From contig DATHWW010000011.1 in NCBI GenBank assembly GCA_035460165.1, forward strand, positions 62,001 to 126,000: DNA of 64,000 nucleotides, given 5' to 3'. Within the stretch, counting starts at the first letter, position 1; each line of letters starts with the position of its first letter. The position numbers were made by a program, and so were the translations under genes. Under the pieces are notes generated by a model. That model saw only the letters and a list, made by a program, of their open reading frames with translations, did no database searches and was not told where the DNA came from. Source of the DNA: MM2 sp035460165 (GTDB lineage Bacteria; Pseudomonadota; Gammaproteobacteria; Burkholderiales; Methylophilaceae). Below, in pieces: positions 1 to 7,509 of the stretch.

Positions 1-39
1 CCAGATCGAGCAAGCCGTATTGGCTTAAGGAGGAACATC

Positions 40-918
40 ATGTCCACCCCTGACATCACCACCGACATCGTCGAACGCTCCCGCACCATCGAGCAGCTGG
101 TCATCGGCCGGCCCACCTCGGATGGCGCCGGGGTCAAGCTGACGCGCGTACTGACGCAGCCTCTGCAACGCCGTCTCGACCCTTTCCTGATGCTCGACGC
201 CTTTGGCGCCGATAATCCGGACGACTATATCGGCGGCTTCCCCGACCATCCGCATCGCGGTTTCGAGACCGTCACCTACATGCTCGACGGCCGTATGCGC
301 CACCGCGACAGTGCCGGCAACGAAGGACTGCTGGAAGGCGGCGGCGTGCAGTGGATGACGGCGGGCCGTGGTGTGATCCACTCGGAACTGCCGGAGCAGC
401 AGGAAGGCCGCATGGAAGGCTTTCAGCTGTGGCTGAACCTGGCGGCGAAGGACAAGATGAGCGCGCCGTGGTACCGCGACATCCAACGCGCGGACATCCC
501 GCAATTCCTCACCCCCGAAGGGGTGACGGTGCGCGTGATTGCCGGTGCCAGCTGCGGCGTGGCCGGTGCCATGCAGCGCGAAACCACGGAACCGCTTTAC
601 CTCGACCTGCATCTGCCGGCCGGCACCCGCTTCGCGCAATCGCTAGCGCCTGAGTTCAATGCCTTCGTCTATGTGTATCGCGGAGAAATCCTCGTCGGCG
701 ACAGGCAAGCACCGCAGCAGCGGATGGCGATCCTGGCCAACGAGGCCGACAGCGACGGCGTGATTATCCATGCCGAGGTACCGTCCCGGGTATTGCTGGT
801 TGCCGGCCGGCCGCTGCGCGAACCCATCGCGCAATACGGCCCGTTCGTGATGAACACGCAGAACGAAATTTTTCAGGCCATCAACGATTTTCGCGAAGGC
901 CGCCTGGCCGCCGCATGA
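40..918 (+). CDS. Pirin family protein
   Basis: A 292-residue bicupin protein of the pirin family. The N-terminal cupin carries the metal-site region: FPDHPHRGFETVTYML (about residues 67-82) supplies the two His of the HPHRGFE signature, and the block ending RGVIHSE (about residues 110-116) supplies the third His and the Glu. The C-terminal half is the second, usually metal-free, cupin. Family members are iron-binding proteins with quercetinase or regulatory roles, so the substrate here is unknown. The start is chosen because AAGGAGG lies 8 bases upstream of the ATG. A DoxX gene follows after about 50 bases and probably shares the transcript, a common redox or stress pairing. The family is certain; the activity is not. 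Confidence 0.93.
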   Translation: MSTPDITTDIVERSRTIEQLVIGRPTSDGAGVKLTRVLTQPLQRRLDPFLMLDAFGADNPDDYIGGFPDHPHRGFETVTYMLDGRMRHRDSAGNEGLLEGGGVQWMTAGRGVIHSELPEQQEGRMEGFQLWLNLAAKDKMSAPWYRDIQRADIPQFLTPEGVTVRVIAGASCGVAGAMQRETTEPLYLDLHLPAGTRFAQSLAPEFNAFVYVYRGEILVGDRQAPQQRMAILANEADSDGVIIHAEVPSRVLLVAGRPLREPIAQYGPFVMNTQNEIFQAINDFREGRLAAA

Positions 919-967
919 TGGGCAATACCACGCTTTTTTATCGTCAATAACTTAAAGGGGAAACACC

Positions 968-1366
968 ATGAATGTACTGAACCGCTACGGCTCGCTGATC
1001 GCCCGGATTCTGATCGCGCTGATCTTCATACTCTCGGGCTTCAGCAAGATAACCGGCTTCGACGGCACCGTCGGCTATATCGCCAGCAAAGGCCTGCCGC
1101 TCCCGCAGCTACTGGCCATCGGCGCCATCCTCGTCGAACTCGGCGGCGGCCTGATGCTGGTGCTCGGCTGGAAAGCCCGCTGGGCTGCAGCCGCCATGTT
1201 GATCTTTACCGCCCTGGCTGCGCTGATTTTCCACAACTTCTGGGCTATGCCGCCGGATCAGATGCAGAACCAGATGATTCACTTCATGAAGAATCTTTCC
1301 ATCATAGGCGGCCTGTTGTACGTGGTGGTACACGGCAGCGGCCAGCTGAGTCTGGAGAAGAAGTAA
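968..1366 (+). CDS. DoxX family membrane protein
   Basis: A 132-residue integral membrane protein with four hydrophobic segments (about residues 8-26, 46-66, 72-90 and 105-125), the DoxX/DoxD topology. RILIALIFILSGFSKITGF near the N-terminus is the typical DoxX opening (R..lalifl.sG.sKi). DoxX-like proteins act in the inner membrane and are linked to thiosulfate:quinone oxidation or to oxidative stress complexes; nothing here identifies a partner. AAAGGGG precedes the ATG. The gene is the last of the pirin-doxX pair and is followed by a strong terminator. Family is sure, role is open. Confidence 0.9.
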   Translation: MNVLNRYGSLIARILIALIFILSGFSKITGFDGTVGYIASKGLPLPQLLAIGAILVELGGGLMLVLGWKARWAAAAMLIFTALAALIFHNFWAMPPDQMQNQMIHFMKNLSIIGGLLYVVVHGSGQLSLEKK

Positions 1367-1676
1367 CGCTGCTGGCGATCAGCACCTGACTGAACAATAA
1401 CGCCATAACGTAGCGTTGCTCAAGAAAATAGCCGCACACTCTCGACCAATGTGCGGCTATTTTTTGGCCGCTATTTCTGTTCTCGAAGTCGTTTGAAGTC
1501 CCAAATGGGCTATTTTTTAAAGATTTTTATGCGTGTTAAGTAAATATCCGATAAACGGATTTCTTTCTGATTTTTGGGATTGACTTGTAATATGTAGACC
1601 GTCATAAAGTATCTGCTCTCTTTTACTTATTTGTCCGATTAACAGACATTTTTTAAAGTAATCGAGGGAGTATGCA
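1367..1676. other. AT-rich intergenic region before the LuxR gene
   Basis: About 310 bases without a gene. The first 100 bases hold the terminator of the previous transcript. The rest is clearly AT-richer than its surroundings and must hold the promoter of the LuxR-type gene. I see no convincing lux-box-like dyad here, so autoregulation by such a site is not supported. Confidence 0.6.
1425..1466 (+). terminator. Rho-independent terminator after the doxX-like gene
   Basis: A 12-bp perfect stem (AATAGCCGCACA paired with TGTGCGGCTATT) with an 11-base loop runs into six T residues. It closes the pirin-DoxX transcript. Confidence 0.9.
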
Positions 1677-2396
1677 ATGGTTGCAGCCATCACACTCAAG
1701 GATCTAATCAATGCCGATGATCCTGATCTCTGGTCCCAACGTCTTTTTGAACTTGCCAACCTCTATGGGTATGCGCAGGTGTTCTATTCGCTCCTGCCAA
1801 ACAAGCACTTAGCTGTGGATGAGGGGTTTCTCTGCAGCAATTGCTTGAAGCAATGGCGTACCATTTATGAGCACGAAATCTACCCCTTATTGCTCAAGGA
1901 TCAGGACAGCACCACTCCGTTAATTCTGATTCTGGGCGCGCCAAATGAAACGCAGTTGTGCCTGCTCCATGAGGACATGAAATACCTGAACTTCTGTTCG
2001 CTATTTGCGAGCGTCACTTTTCCGATCTATGGGCCTAACGGGATATTCGGAGTGATGAGCTTTGTCACCAAGGCGTCATCGGGCAGGCTGTTTCAGCAGC
2101 AATTGAATCGATCGGTATCCGACCTGGCGCTTATCAGGGATTATGTTTTTCAGTCTTCGCTGAAATTTCTCAGGAAATGCGACAAATCCAGGGCTGCCAA
2201 TCTGACAAAACGTGAAATTGAGTGCCTGCAGTGGGTGATGGAAGGGAAATCAACGTGGGAAATTTCTTCCATCCTTAGCTGTTCGGAATCCACGGTGAAT
2301 TTCCACATCACGAATGTGAGGGAAAAATTTAAAGTCAGGACCCGTCAGCAAGCGGTGGTGAAGGCCATTAATCAGGGGCTTTTGATGCCAAACTAG
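1677..2396 (+). CDS. LuxR-type transcriptional regulator with autoinducer-binding domain (solo)
   Basis: A 239-residue regulator with an N-terminal autoinducer-binding-type domain (about 15-160) and a C-terminal GerE/LuxR helix-turn-helix (about 175-236). The HTH keeps the family residues: LTKREIECLQW, then G in MEGKS, then STVNFHI. In the sensor half, W-R-T-I-Y matches the W57-x3-Y61 pair of TraR, but the adjacent D-P of the acyl-homoserine lactone pocket reads D-S, with P three residues later. The usual ligand may therefore not apply. No luxI-type synthase is in the window, so it is a solo. GAGGGAG precedes the ATG by 6 bases. Its end overlaps tail-to-tail by 29 bases with the exporter gene of the facing operon, which it probably controls. 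Two sampled 60-base lines are about 45-48% G+C, lower than its neighbours. Confidence 0.88.
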   Translation: MVAAITLKDLINADDPDLWSQRLFELANLYGYAQVFYSLLPNKHLAVDEGFLCSNCLKQWRTIYEHEIYPLLLKDQDSTTPLILILGAPNETQLCLLHEDMKYLNFCSLFASVTFPIYGPNGIFGVMSFVTKASSGRLFQQQLNRSVSDLALIRDYVFQSSLKFLRKCDKSRAANLTKREIECLQWVMEGKSTWEISSILSCSESTVNFHITNVREKFKVRTRQQAVVKAINQGLLMPN

Positions 2397-3345
2397 CGCG
2401 TAGACTTTTGAAATTGAGGACCGGCAGGAAGGAAAACCTCTTGCCTTGCATTTCCGACAAATAGACGCCTCCCAAGCCAAGCCCGAGCGCGACCGCATGA
2501 TAAGGGGCAAAATGCTCATCGAGAAACAGCACGGCAAAAAATGCGCCCAATGCCGGAACCAAGCTTGGGAATAGACTCGCCCTCCCCGGGCCCAGCAGTT
2601 CCACGCCTCGCATATACGCCAACTGGGCGGTGAGAGAAGGACCGAAAGCGACAAACAGCAGCACCAGCCAACCCGTTAGGCTAGGCCAATATGCCAAACC
2701 CAGTGCGATCTCGCCCATGGCCAGAGGCAGCGAAGTCACCAGTGCCGCAACCGACATCCCGAAGAACATCACCAGAAAGGGCAAGGCAGGCCGGGCCCGT
2801 AATGCCAGCGTATAGGCGGCGTAGAAGACACAGGCTGCCAGGATCGCCTGGTCTCCAATATTGAAGGACATGCCCGATATCCGGGAAAGATTGCCCTCGG
2901 TCGCAACGACCGCGACCCCGGTGAGGGCCATTGCCATGCCTATCGAGCGTATATAAGTGATCTTTTCTGAGTAAATAAGCCATGCGCCCAGGAAAACCAT
3001 CGGCGGCATCGCGCTCTGCAGCAGGGTAATGTTCAGCGCGGTTGTCTCGTAAGCGGCCATATAGAACAGCGCACTGAACCCGGTGAATCCGGCGATCCCC
3101 ATGGCAACCAGCCTTTTCCAATGAGTGAAAAGGGATATCTGATACTCAAGGATTTGCCTGCGCATCAGCCAGCCGAGTATGGAGCACACGATCAGCCATC
3201 GCAGGAAGACCAGGCACATGGGAGAGATTTCACCCGCCGCCCATCGTGCTGCAACCGCATTGCACCCCCATACGGCGGCTGTATACAGCAGGACAAGCCC
3301 GCCCTGGTTCCATACGCGCCGGGGCAAGGACAATAGCCAGTTCAT
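2368..3345 (-). CDS. EamA/DMT-family transporter
   Basis: A 325-residue inner-membrane protein with about ten hydrophobic segments in two EamA halves (about 15-145 and 160-295), the drug/metabolite transporter fold. It begins MNWLLSLPRRVWNQGG and the first helix includes AVWGCNAVAARWA. It is the last gene of the five-gene operon read leftward from the shared promoter near 7.4 kb and starts 23 bases after the flavin monooxygenase stop. In that context export of the pathway product or an intermediate is a reasonable inference, but EamA proteins also export ordinary amino acids and metabolites. Its 3' end overlaps the LuxR gene by 29 bases. Confidence 0.9.
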   Translation of the reverse strand: MNWLLSLPRRVWNQGGLVLLYTAAVWGCNAVAARWAAGEISPMCLVFLRWLIVCSILGWLMRRQILEYQISLFTHWKRLVAMGIAGFTGFSALFYMAAYETTALNITLLQSAMPPMVFLGAWLIYSEKITYIRSIGMAMALTGVAVVATEGNLSRISGMSFNIGDQAILAACVFYAAYTLALRARPALPFLVMFFGMSVAALVTSLPLAMGEIALGLAYWPSLTGWLVLLFVAFGPSLTAQLAYMRGVELLGPGRASLFPSLVPALGAFFAVLFLDEHFAPYHAVALGLGLGGVYLSEMQGKRFSFLPVLNFKSLRASLASKAPD

Positions 3346-3368
3346 CAGATACTCCCGAATTTCGAGCC

Positions 3369-4619
3369 TCAGGTTTGATACTGCTTGCGAGGCATATTGG
3401 AAGGGGCCAGACCGGTCGAGACCACCGGTTTGACACTACGGGCCAGGTGCTGCTTGATTTGCTTGGCAGCAAAGCCGGATCCGATGGCGAAGCGCATGAC
3501 CGGGCCGAAGGAGTTGGCAATGGCCGGGCCGGCGAAATACAGCCCCTTGACGGAGGATTCGAAGTTCTTGTCCAGCCTGGGCGTCGAATGCACCTGATCC
3601 AGCTTGCCAATCAACTCCTGACTGATGAAGCTGATGCGGTTCACGTCGGGCTTGTAACCCGTTGCCGCAATGATATGGTCCGCACTCATCACCTTCGCCG
3701 CGCCTTGCTTGTCGACGAAACGCAGGTGCGGCCTATTGTTCTCGACATAACTGTCCTTCAACTCATGCCCCAGCAGGACCGGCACCGGCTGCAAGCGGTT
3801 CTTGATGAACCAGCCGCCGGAGGGCCCCAGAAAATTTTTCACCGTCTTCAGCCGCAGGCTCTCCGGGAGATACCTGAAAAGCCAGGGCGCATCGCAGCAG
3901 AGCAAGTTCATCCAGCCCGGACCCAAACCGGACATCGGCGCGACCAGGCGATCCAGTATCGTTCGGGTATCTCCCTCCTCGGTGCCGAAGCTCAACTCCG
4001 GGCGCCTTGCGACGAGCTGCACCTTGGCATTCACTTCATGCAGCAGCACCGCCATGTCGATCGCGGAAGAGCCGCTGCCGATGACAATCACCTCCTGCCC
4101 GGCAAACTTATCCAATGCGAAATGTTCGGCACTGTGCGAATACGTGTGCTGAGGCAGCGCACGCAACGGCGAAGGTAGATGACGGAAAAAGTCGATGCCC
4201 ACGGCAACGACGACCTTCCTCGCATAATGTACGGAATCGTCGTCGAGCCTGATCTCGAACCCCTCATGCGTCTGGGTAAGTTGGGTGACATAAGCTTCGA
4301 TGAGGTCGGGAGCGTATCGTTTCTGGAACGCAACGCCGTACTGCGCGAACAGTTCGAGCGATATGGGCAGGCCTTCATCGCGATAGGGAATGTCATGCGC
4401 TTCGCAATATTGCTTCAGGCTGAACTTGCCTTCCGGATCGAACATGGTGGCGGACAAGCCGGCGGATTTGAGGAACATGCCTTTGGGCATGTGGTTGCGC
4501 CAGGTATGCATCGCCTTGCCGATAATCTTGAAATCGATGCCCTGGCCGGAAAGATGGGCGGCAATGGACAAGCCATAGGGACCCGCGCCGATAATCGCCA
4601 CGTCGGTAATAACGCTCAT
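3369..4619 (-). CDS. Flavin-dependent monooxygenase (FAD/NAD(P)-binding, FMO / N-hydroxylase-like)
   Basis: A 416-residue flavoprotein. The FAD Rossmann motif is at the N-terminus (AIIGAGPYGLSIAAHL), a second nucleotide-binding motif is mid-protein (VIVIGSGSSAIDMAVLL), and the late ATGYKPDV matches the ATGY motif of N-hydroxylating and Baeyer-Villiger-type monooxygenases. Such enzymes use NADPH and O2 to hydroxylate amines or insert oxygen; substrate unknown. The ATG at 4619 overlaps the stop of the upstream nucleotidyltransferase gene (ATGA), with AGGA upstream, so the longer in-frame reading is rejected. The overlap indicates translational coupling within the operon. Whether it oxidises N, S or C cannot be told from the sequence. 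Confidence 0.87.
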   Translation of the reverse strand: MSVITDVAIIGAGPYGLSIAAHLSGQGIDFKIIGKAMHTWRNHMPKGMFLKSAGLSATMFDPEGKFSLKQYCEAHDIPYRDEGLPISLELFAQYGVAFQKRYAPDLIEAYVTQLTQTHEGFEIRLDDDSVHYARKVVVAVGIDFFRHLPSPLRALPQHTYSHSAEHFALDKFAGQEVIVIGSGSSAIDMAVLLHEVNAKVQLVARRPELSFGTEEGDTRTILDRLVAPMSGLGPGWMNLLCCDAPWLFRYLPESLRLKTVKNFLGPSGGWFIKNRLQPVPVLLGHELKDSYVENNRPHLRFVDKQGAAKVMSADHIIAATGYKPDVNRISFISQELIGKLDQVHSTPRLDKNFESSVKGLYFAGPAIANSFGPVMRFAIGSGFAAKQIKQHLARSVKPVVSTGLAPSNMPRKQYQT

Positions 4620-5863
4620 GATTGCATCCTGTGCTGTGATTGATGAAGTCGGGAGGGTGAATACCTGAACCCTGATGGGAACTGAAACTCCTGGCCGGCC
4701 CTGGCCGCTGCAAGGAAGCGCTCCACCGTCTCCGAGGTGTAACCGATGGCGCCATTGCGTATGGCAGTCGCAGAGATGTTGTCGGTGCGCGCGACCGGGA
4801 AAGGATAGATCCACCCGCAGGCGTCAAAGATATGGCGCACCCAGATGCCGCCGACATCGCTGCCATGCAGGCCATGCACGGCAACATCGGGATTGGATTT
4901 TTGTACATGGCGCACAATGCCGAAGAATCCGTCCCGGTCGTAGATATGCGGCAGATCGAGCACCTCGACCTTGCCCTCCAGGCCGGCATCCTTCAGGCTG
5001 GCCTTAAGAATCTCCTGGCGCACCTCATACTCGTAAAACTTGTTGCCGGTCGGGAAATAGTTTTTGCTGGGGTCCGCCAGCGCGGTCTTGTAATAGACAC
5101 GCATACCGTCCTGATAGGACAAGGCAATTTCTCCGCTGGCCAGCGCGGTCCGGTGCAGCTTGGGCACCGTGGTGGGGTGCACATAAATTTTGCTCAGCCG
5201 GCGAGATTCAATCGCATCTCGCATGATGCGCAGATGGGTGGTGTGCACGGGATTGAAGGTCCCGAAAAACACGCCGATCCCGGCCTTGGGGTAACGTACT
5301 GCCCGCAGGTCGGAGAGCAAGCCGCTAATGAGATGCCATGCGAGTGCAATTGCACATGCCTGGATCAAATACACAACGGGTGGCCACACCAAGGTCAATG
5401 CTGCAAGCCAGGCCGAAAGCGAGAAGGCAAGCAGCACATTGCTGTTGCGATCCCCATGCCCCTTGTAGGCCAGCGTCACCGCAAGCCCGTGTATCCCCCC
5501 GGACGCGAGGACCAGCAGCGCCGTCAATTGTGCAGATGGAATTTCCACTTTCCAGATCGCGGCCAGAAGATGCAAGATGCCCACCACCCAGGCCACATGA
5601 AACGCCATCCGCGCCCATCGGCCAGGGCTCACCGAGGCAAGCTTGAGATTGATCCAGTCCTCCACCTTCAACAGCAGCCGGACATATCGCGGCAAAACAA
5701 AAATCGAAACAGCCGCTCCGCCTGCGGCAAACAGTATGGAGAGCATCACCTCGGGATGGCCGTAGCCGAGAATAAATGCGGGCACCACGAAGGTCATCGC
5801 GGAAAAAATCTGGGATTTTCTCTTCAGGAAAAAGCGGGAAGTCTGCAAGGTCAGATCGCTCAT
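4616..5863 (-). CDS. Membrane-anchored nucleotidyltransferase (HxxH/ISxTxxR cytidylyltransferase superfamily)
   Basis: A 415-residue two-part protein. Residues about 15-190 contain five or six hydrophobic segments. Residues about 195-400 form a nucleotidylyl transferase of the NadD/CoaD type, with VFFGTFNPVHTTHL (the GxFxPxHxxH motif) and ISATAIR (the ISxTxxR motif) near the C-terminus. The superfamily transfers NMP from NTP to a phosphorylated or carboxylated acceptor. Fusion to a multi-pass membrane domain is unusual for the NAD or CoA enzymes, which argues for a specialised acceptor, perhaps membrane-bound (inference). AGGAG precedes the ATG. It lies 10 bases after the acyltransferase stop and overlaps the monooxygenase start. 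It is clearly not the housekeeping nadD by length and context. Confidence 0.82.
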   Translation of the reverse strand: MSDLTLQTSRFFLKRKSQIFSAMTFVVPAFILGYGHPEVMLSILFAAGGAAVSIFVLPRYVRLLLKVEDWINLKLASVSPGRWARMAFHVAWVVGILHLLAAIWKVEIPSAQLTALLVLASGGIHGLAVTLAYKGHGDRNSNVLLAFSLSAWLAALTLVWPPVVYLIQACAIALAWHLISGLLSDLRAVRYPKAGIGVFFGTFNPVHTTHLRIMRDAIESRRLSKIYVHPTTVPKLHRTALASGEIALSYQDGMRVYYKTALADPSKNYFPTGNKFYEYEVRQEILKASLKDAGLEGKVEVLDLPHIYDRDGFFGIVRHVQKSNPDVAVHGLHGSDVGGIWVRHIFDACGWIYPFPVARTDNISATAIRNGAIGYTSETVERFLAAARAGQEFQFPSGFRYSPSRLHQSQHRMQS

Positions 5864-5873
5864 GTCGCTCTCC

Positions 5874-6443
5874 TCAATCTGTCTTGATCATGGCGATATG
5901 CGGGATGAGGTCCTCGATATACGGCTCTCCCTGCATGCTGAATCCGAAGGAGGCATAAAAATCCTTCAGGTACAGCTGAGAAGAAATCTTGATGGGGTGA
6001 CCGTTGCGCATGGTATCGAGATAGTCGAGTCCGCGAGCGACCAAGGCTCTGCCTAGCCCCGTACCGCGCATGGATTGCTTCACCACCACCCGGCCCAAAC
6101 TGAAATAGCCTCGTTCAAACAAGTGCAGCGGGACCAAGCGCATATAGGCCACGATTTCGTTGTCTACCTGCCCCATGAGGTGCATGCAGAGCCTGTCCTT
6201 GTCATCGATGTCGGGATAAGGCACTTGCTGCTCCACAATGAATATTTCCTGCCGCAGCTTCAGTACTTCATACAGCTGATCGACATTGAACCCGTCGAAG
6301 CTGGACCAGATCCATTGAACATTCATCTGCTCGGATGGGTGGCGTCTCCCGCTACAGCTGGCTCTGTTTATCGGCGATGTCGCAGCAAGCTCCCTGTCGT
6401 TCACGTCGTCGGCACATATCGCGACTGCAATTGTCGTGTTCAT
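5874..6443 (-). CDS. GNAT-family N-acyltransferase (ElaA-like)
   Basis: The core (about residues 40-189) matches the ElaA branch of GNAT enzymes: LRQEIFIVEQQVPYPDID near the start, GRVVVKQSMRGTGLGRALV as acetyl-CoA motif A (RGTGLG), and YASFGF near the end. These enzymes transfer acetyl or acyl from CoA to an amine. Two starts are possible. ATG 6443 has GGGAG 6 bases upstream and adds a 39-residue N-terminal extension. ATG 6326 (MNVQW) matches the normal ElaA length but lacks a good ribosome site. The longer form is given. It lies 33 bases after the 2OG oxygenase gene in the same operon. Substrate unknown. Confidence 0.85.
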   Translation of the reverse strand: MNTTIAVAICADDVNDRELAATSPINRASCSGRRHPSEQMNVQWIWSSFDGFNVDQLYEVLKLRQEIFIVEQQVPYPDIDDKDRLCMHLMGQVDNEIVAYMRLVPLHLFERGYFSLGRVVVKQSMRGTGLGRALVARGLDYLDTMRNGHPIKISSQLYLKDFYASFGFSMQGEPYIEDLIPHIAMIKTD

Positions 6444-6475
6444 GATGGGCTCCCAGATCTCAAGCCACGCACGGC

Positions 6476-7285
6476 TCAGTACCCGTAGAGCAGATTGGCG
6501 GTCTGCCCGTACAGGGTGGCTGGCGAAGATTGATAGGCCATGTTGACGGCCGCACGGCGCAGGCCGACCCCAGTCAACGGGGTAACGCGGTGCAGGTTGT
6601 GGTCGGCCCGCAGCAGATAGGCGTCCCCTGCTTCATGCGTCTGCCTGTCGACCAAGCCGTTCTGGTCCGCCCATGCGATCAGGTCATGGATATCCTCATC
6701 GGGCTTGCGTCCCTTGCGCCGGCACAAGTCTTTCCAATTGCAGATGTATTCGAGCTCGCCGCCCCCGTCTTCGCCCGGCGCTTCTGCAAAAATGATCAAG
6801 GCGAAGGCCGGATCATCCAGATGCCAGCCATGCGTATCCCCACTGTTGTGCAGGAAATTGGCGACCATGAATTCTTCCGGATGCGTGCAGGTGTAGACCT
6901 GCCGCCCGACGATGTCCTGAATGCAGTCGCGGATGGCGTAGTGGTGGTAGAGCGAATAGAGCAAGGCAGATTGATGGCGGATCTGGTTTCCGCCCAGCAC
7001 GGAAAGACTGCGCGGTGTGGAATAGCCGGGCATCTCGAACTGCCGCCGCAAGGCTATTTGCTCCATCTCCGCCATTTCTTCCCTGAAGACCTCCAATGCC
7101 CCCATTTGCAGGAAGCCTTCCAGCTTGACGTAGCCCATGCGCGCAAACTGCTCGCGCATATCGATAAGCTTGTCTTGCCTGAATGGCGTTGGCTCGAGCA
7201 AATCGTACAGCTCGGCCCATCTCTGCGGTGACGGGTATTGCCTGCCCGTGTGCGCAAAAGGCTTTTCGAGTACGGAATCTTCCAT
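6476..7285 (-). CDS. 2-oxoglutarate/Fe(II)-dependent oxygenase (BesD/HalD-like fold, HxD type)
   Basis: A 269-residue protein and first gene of the leftward operon. THGWHLDDPAFAL holds the metal-binding H-x-D, LHRVTPL the distal His and GLRRAAVNM the 2OG-binding Arg. The HGWH...F and GGELEY layout resembles, from memory, the BesD/HalD group of small amino-acid halogenases and hydroxylases. The facial-triad Asp is retained, whereas halogenases have Gly or Ala there, so hydroxylation, desaturation or another oxidation is predicted rather than chlorination. GGAGG lies 8 bases before ATG 7285, which decides the start over an upstream in-frame codon. Substrate unknown; a free or carrier-bound amino acid is a guess from the family. 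Confidence 0.83.
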   Translation of the reverse strand: MEDSVLEKPFAHTGRQYPSPQRWAELYDLLEPTPFRQDKLIDMREQFARMGYVKLEGFLQMGALEVFREEMAEMEQIALRRQFEMPGYSTPRSLSVLGGNQIRHQSALLYSLYHHYAIRDCIQDIVGRQVYTCTHPEEFMVANFLHNSGDTHGWHLDDPAFALIIFAEAPGEDGGGELEYICNWKDLCRRKGRKPDEDIHDLIAWADQNGLVDRQTHEAGDAYLLRADHNLHRVTPLTGVGLRRAAVNMAYQSSPATLYGQTANLLYGY

Positions 7286-7395
7286 AGCTGATCCTCCGTT
7301 TAACCATCGTTGATTCAACGTCCCCCGCAATCCGGGATAAATCCTGTGCTACTGGGGGTGAGTATTGCTGGTAGTCAGTCATCGACCTGGGGCAG

Positions 7396-7401
7396 ATTCT
7401 A
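7396..7401 (-). promoter_or_regulatory. Candidate -10 box for the leftward biosynthetic operon
   Basis: TAGAAT on the minus strand (five of six to TATAAT). Its centre lies about 34 bases downstream of the centre of the lux-box-like dyad, which is the spacing expected when a LuxR-type activator overlaps the -35 region. Confidence 0.45.
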
Positions 7402-7422
7402 TTGGCGAGTTCTCAGGAAAAA

Positions 7423-7442
7423 ACCTAGCAAGGTATACAGGT
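7423..7442. promoter_or_regulatory. lux-box-like operator in the divergent promoter
   Basis: A 20-base element, ACCT-N12-AGGT, the same length and outer half-sites as lux/tra boxes; its right part TACAGGT matches the classical lux box exactly. The inner bases are not symmetric. It lies between the divergent 2OG oxygenase and IPNS-like genes and is well placed to let the nearby LuxR regulator activate the leftward operon. Inferred from sequence only. Confidence 0.5.
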
Positions 7443-7509
7443 TGTCGCTCCCGATTTAGTCCTTCATCCTGCTGGCTGCAATTCCCACAGTCTGCTAAGA
7501 GGAGGAGTG

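Noticed and set aside
4619..4814. N-terminal extension of the flavin monooxygenase
   Set aside because: It overlaps the nucleotidyltransferase gene in another frame, lacks family similarity, and ATG 4619 with ATGA coupling is better.
5874..6443. A LuxI-type autoinducer synthase partner for the LuxR gene
   Set aside because: It shares the GNAT fold only; motifs are those of ElaA-type acetyltransferases and LuxI signatures are absent.
6476..7285. A radical halogenase (BesD/HalD type)
   Set aside because: The metal site keeps H-x-D (H-L-D); halogenases lack that carboxylate to make room for halide.
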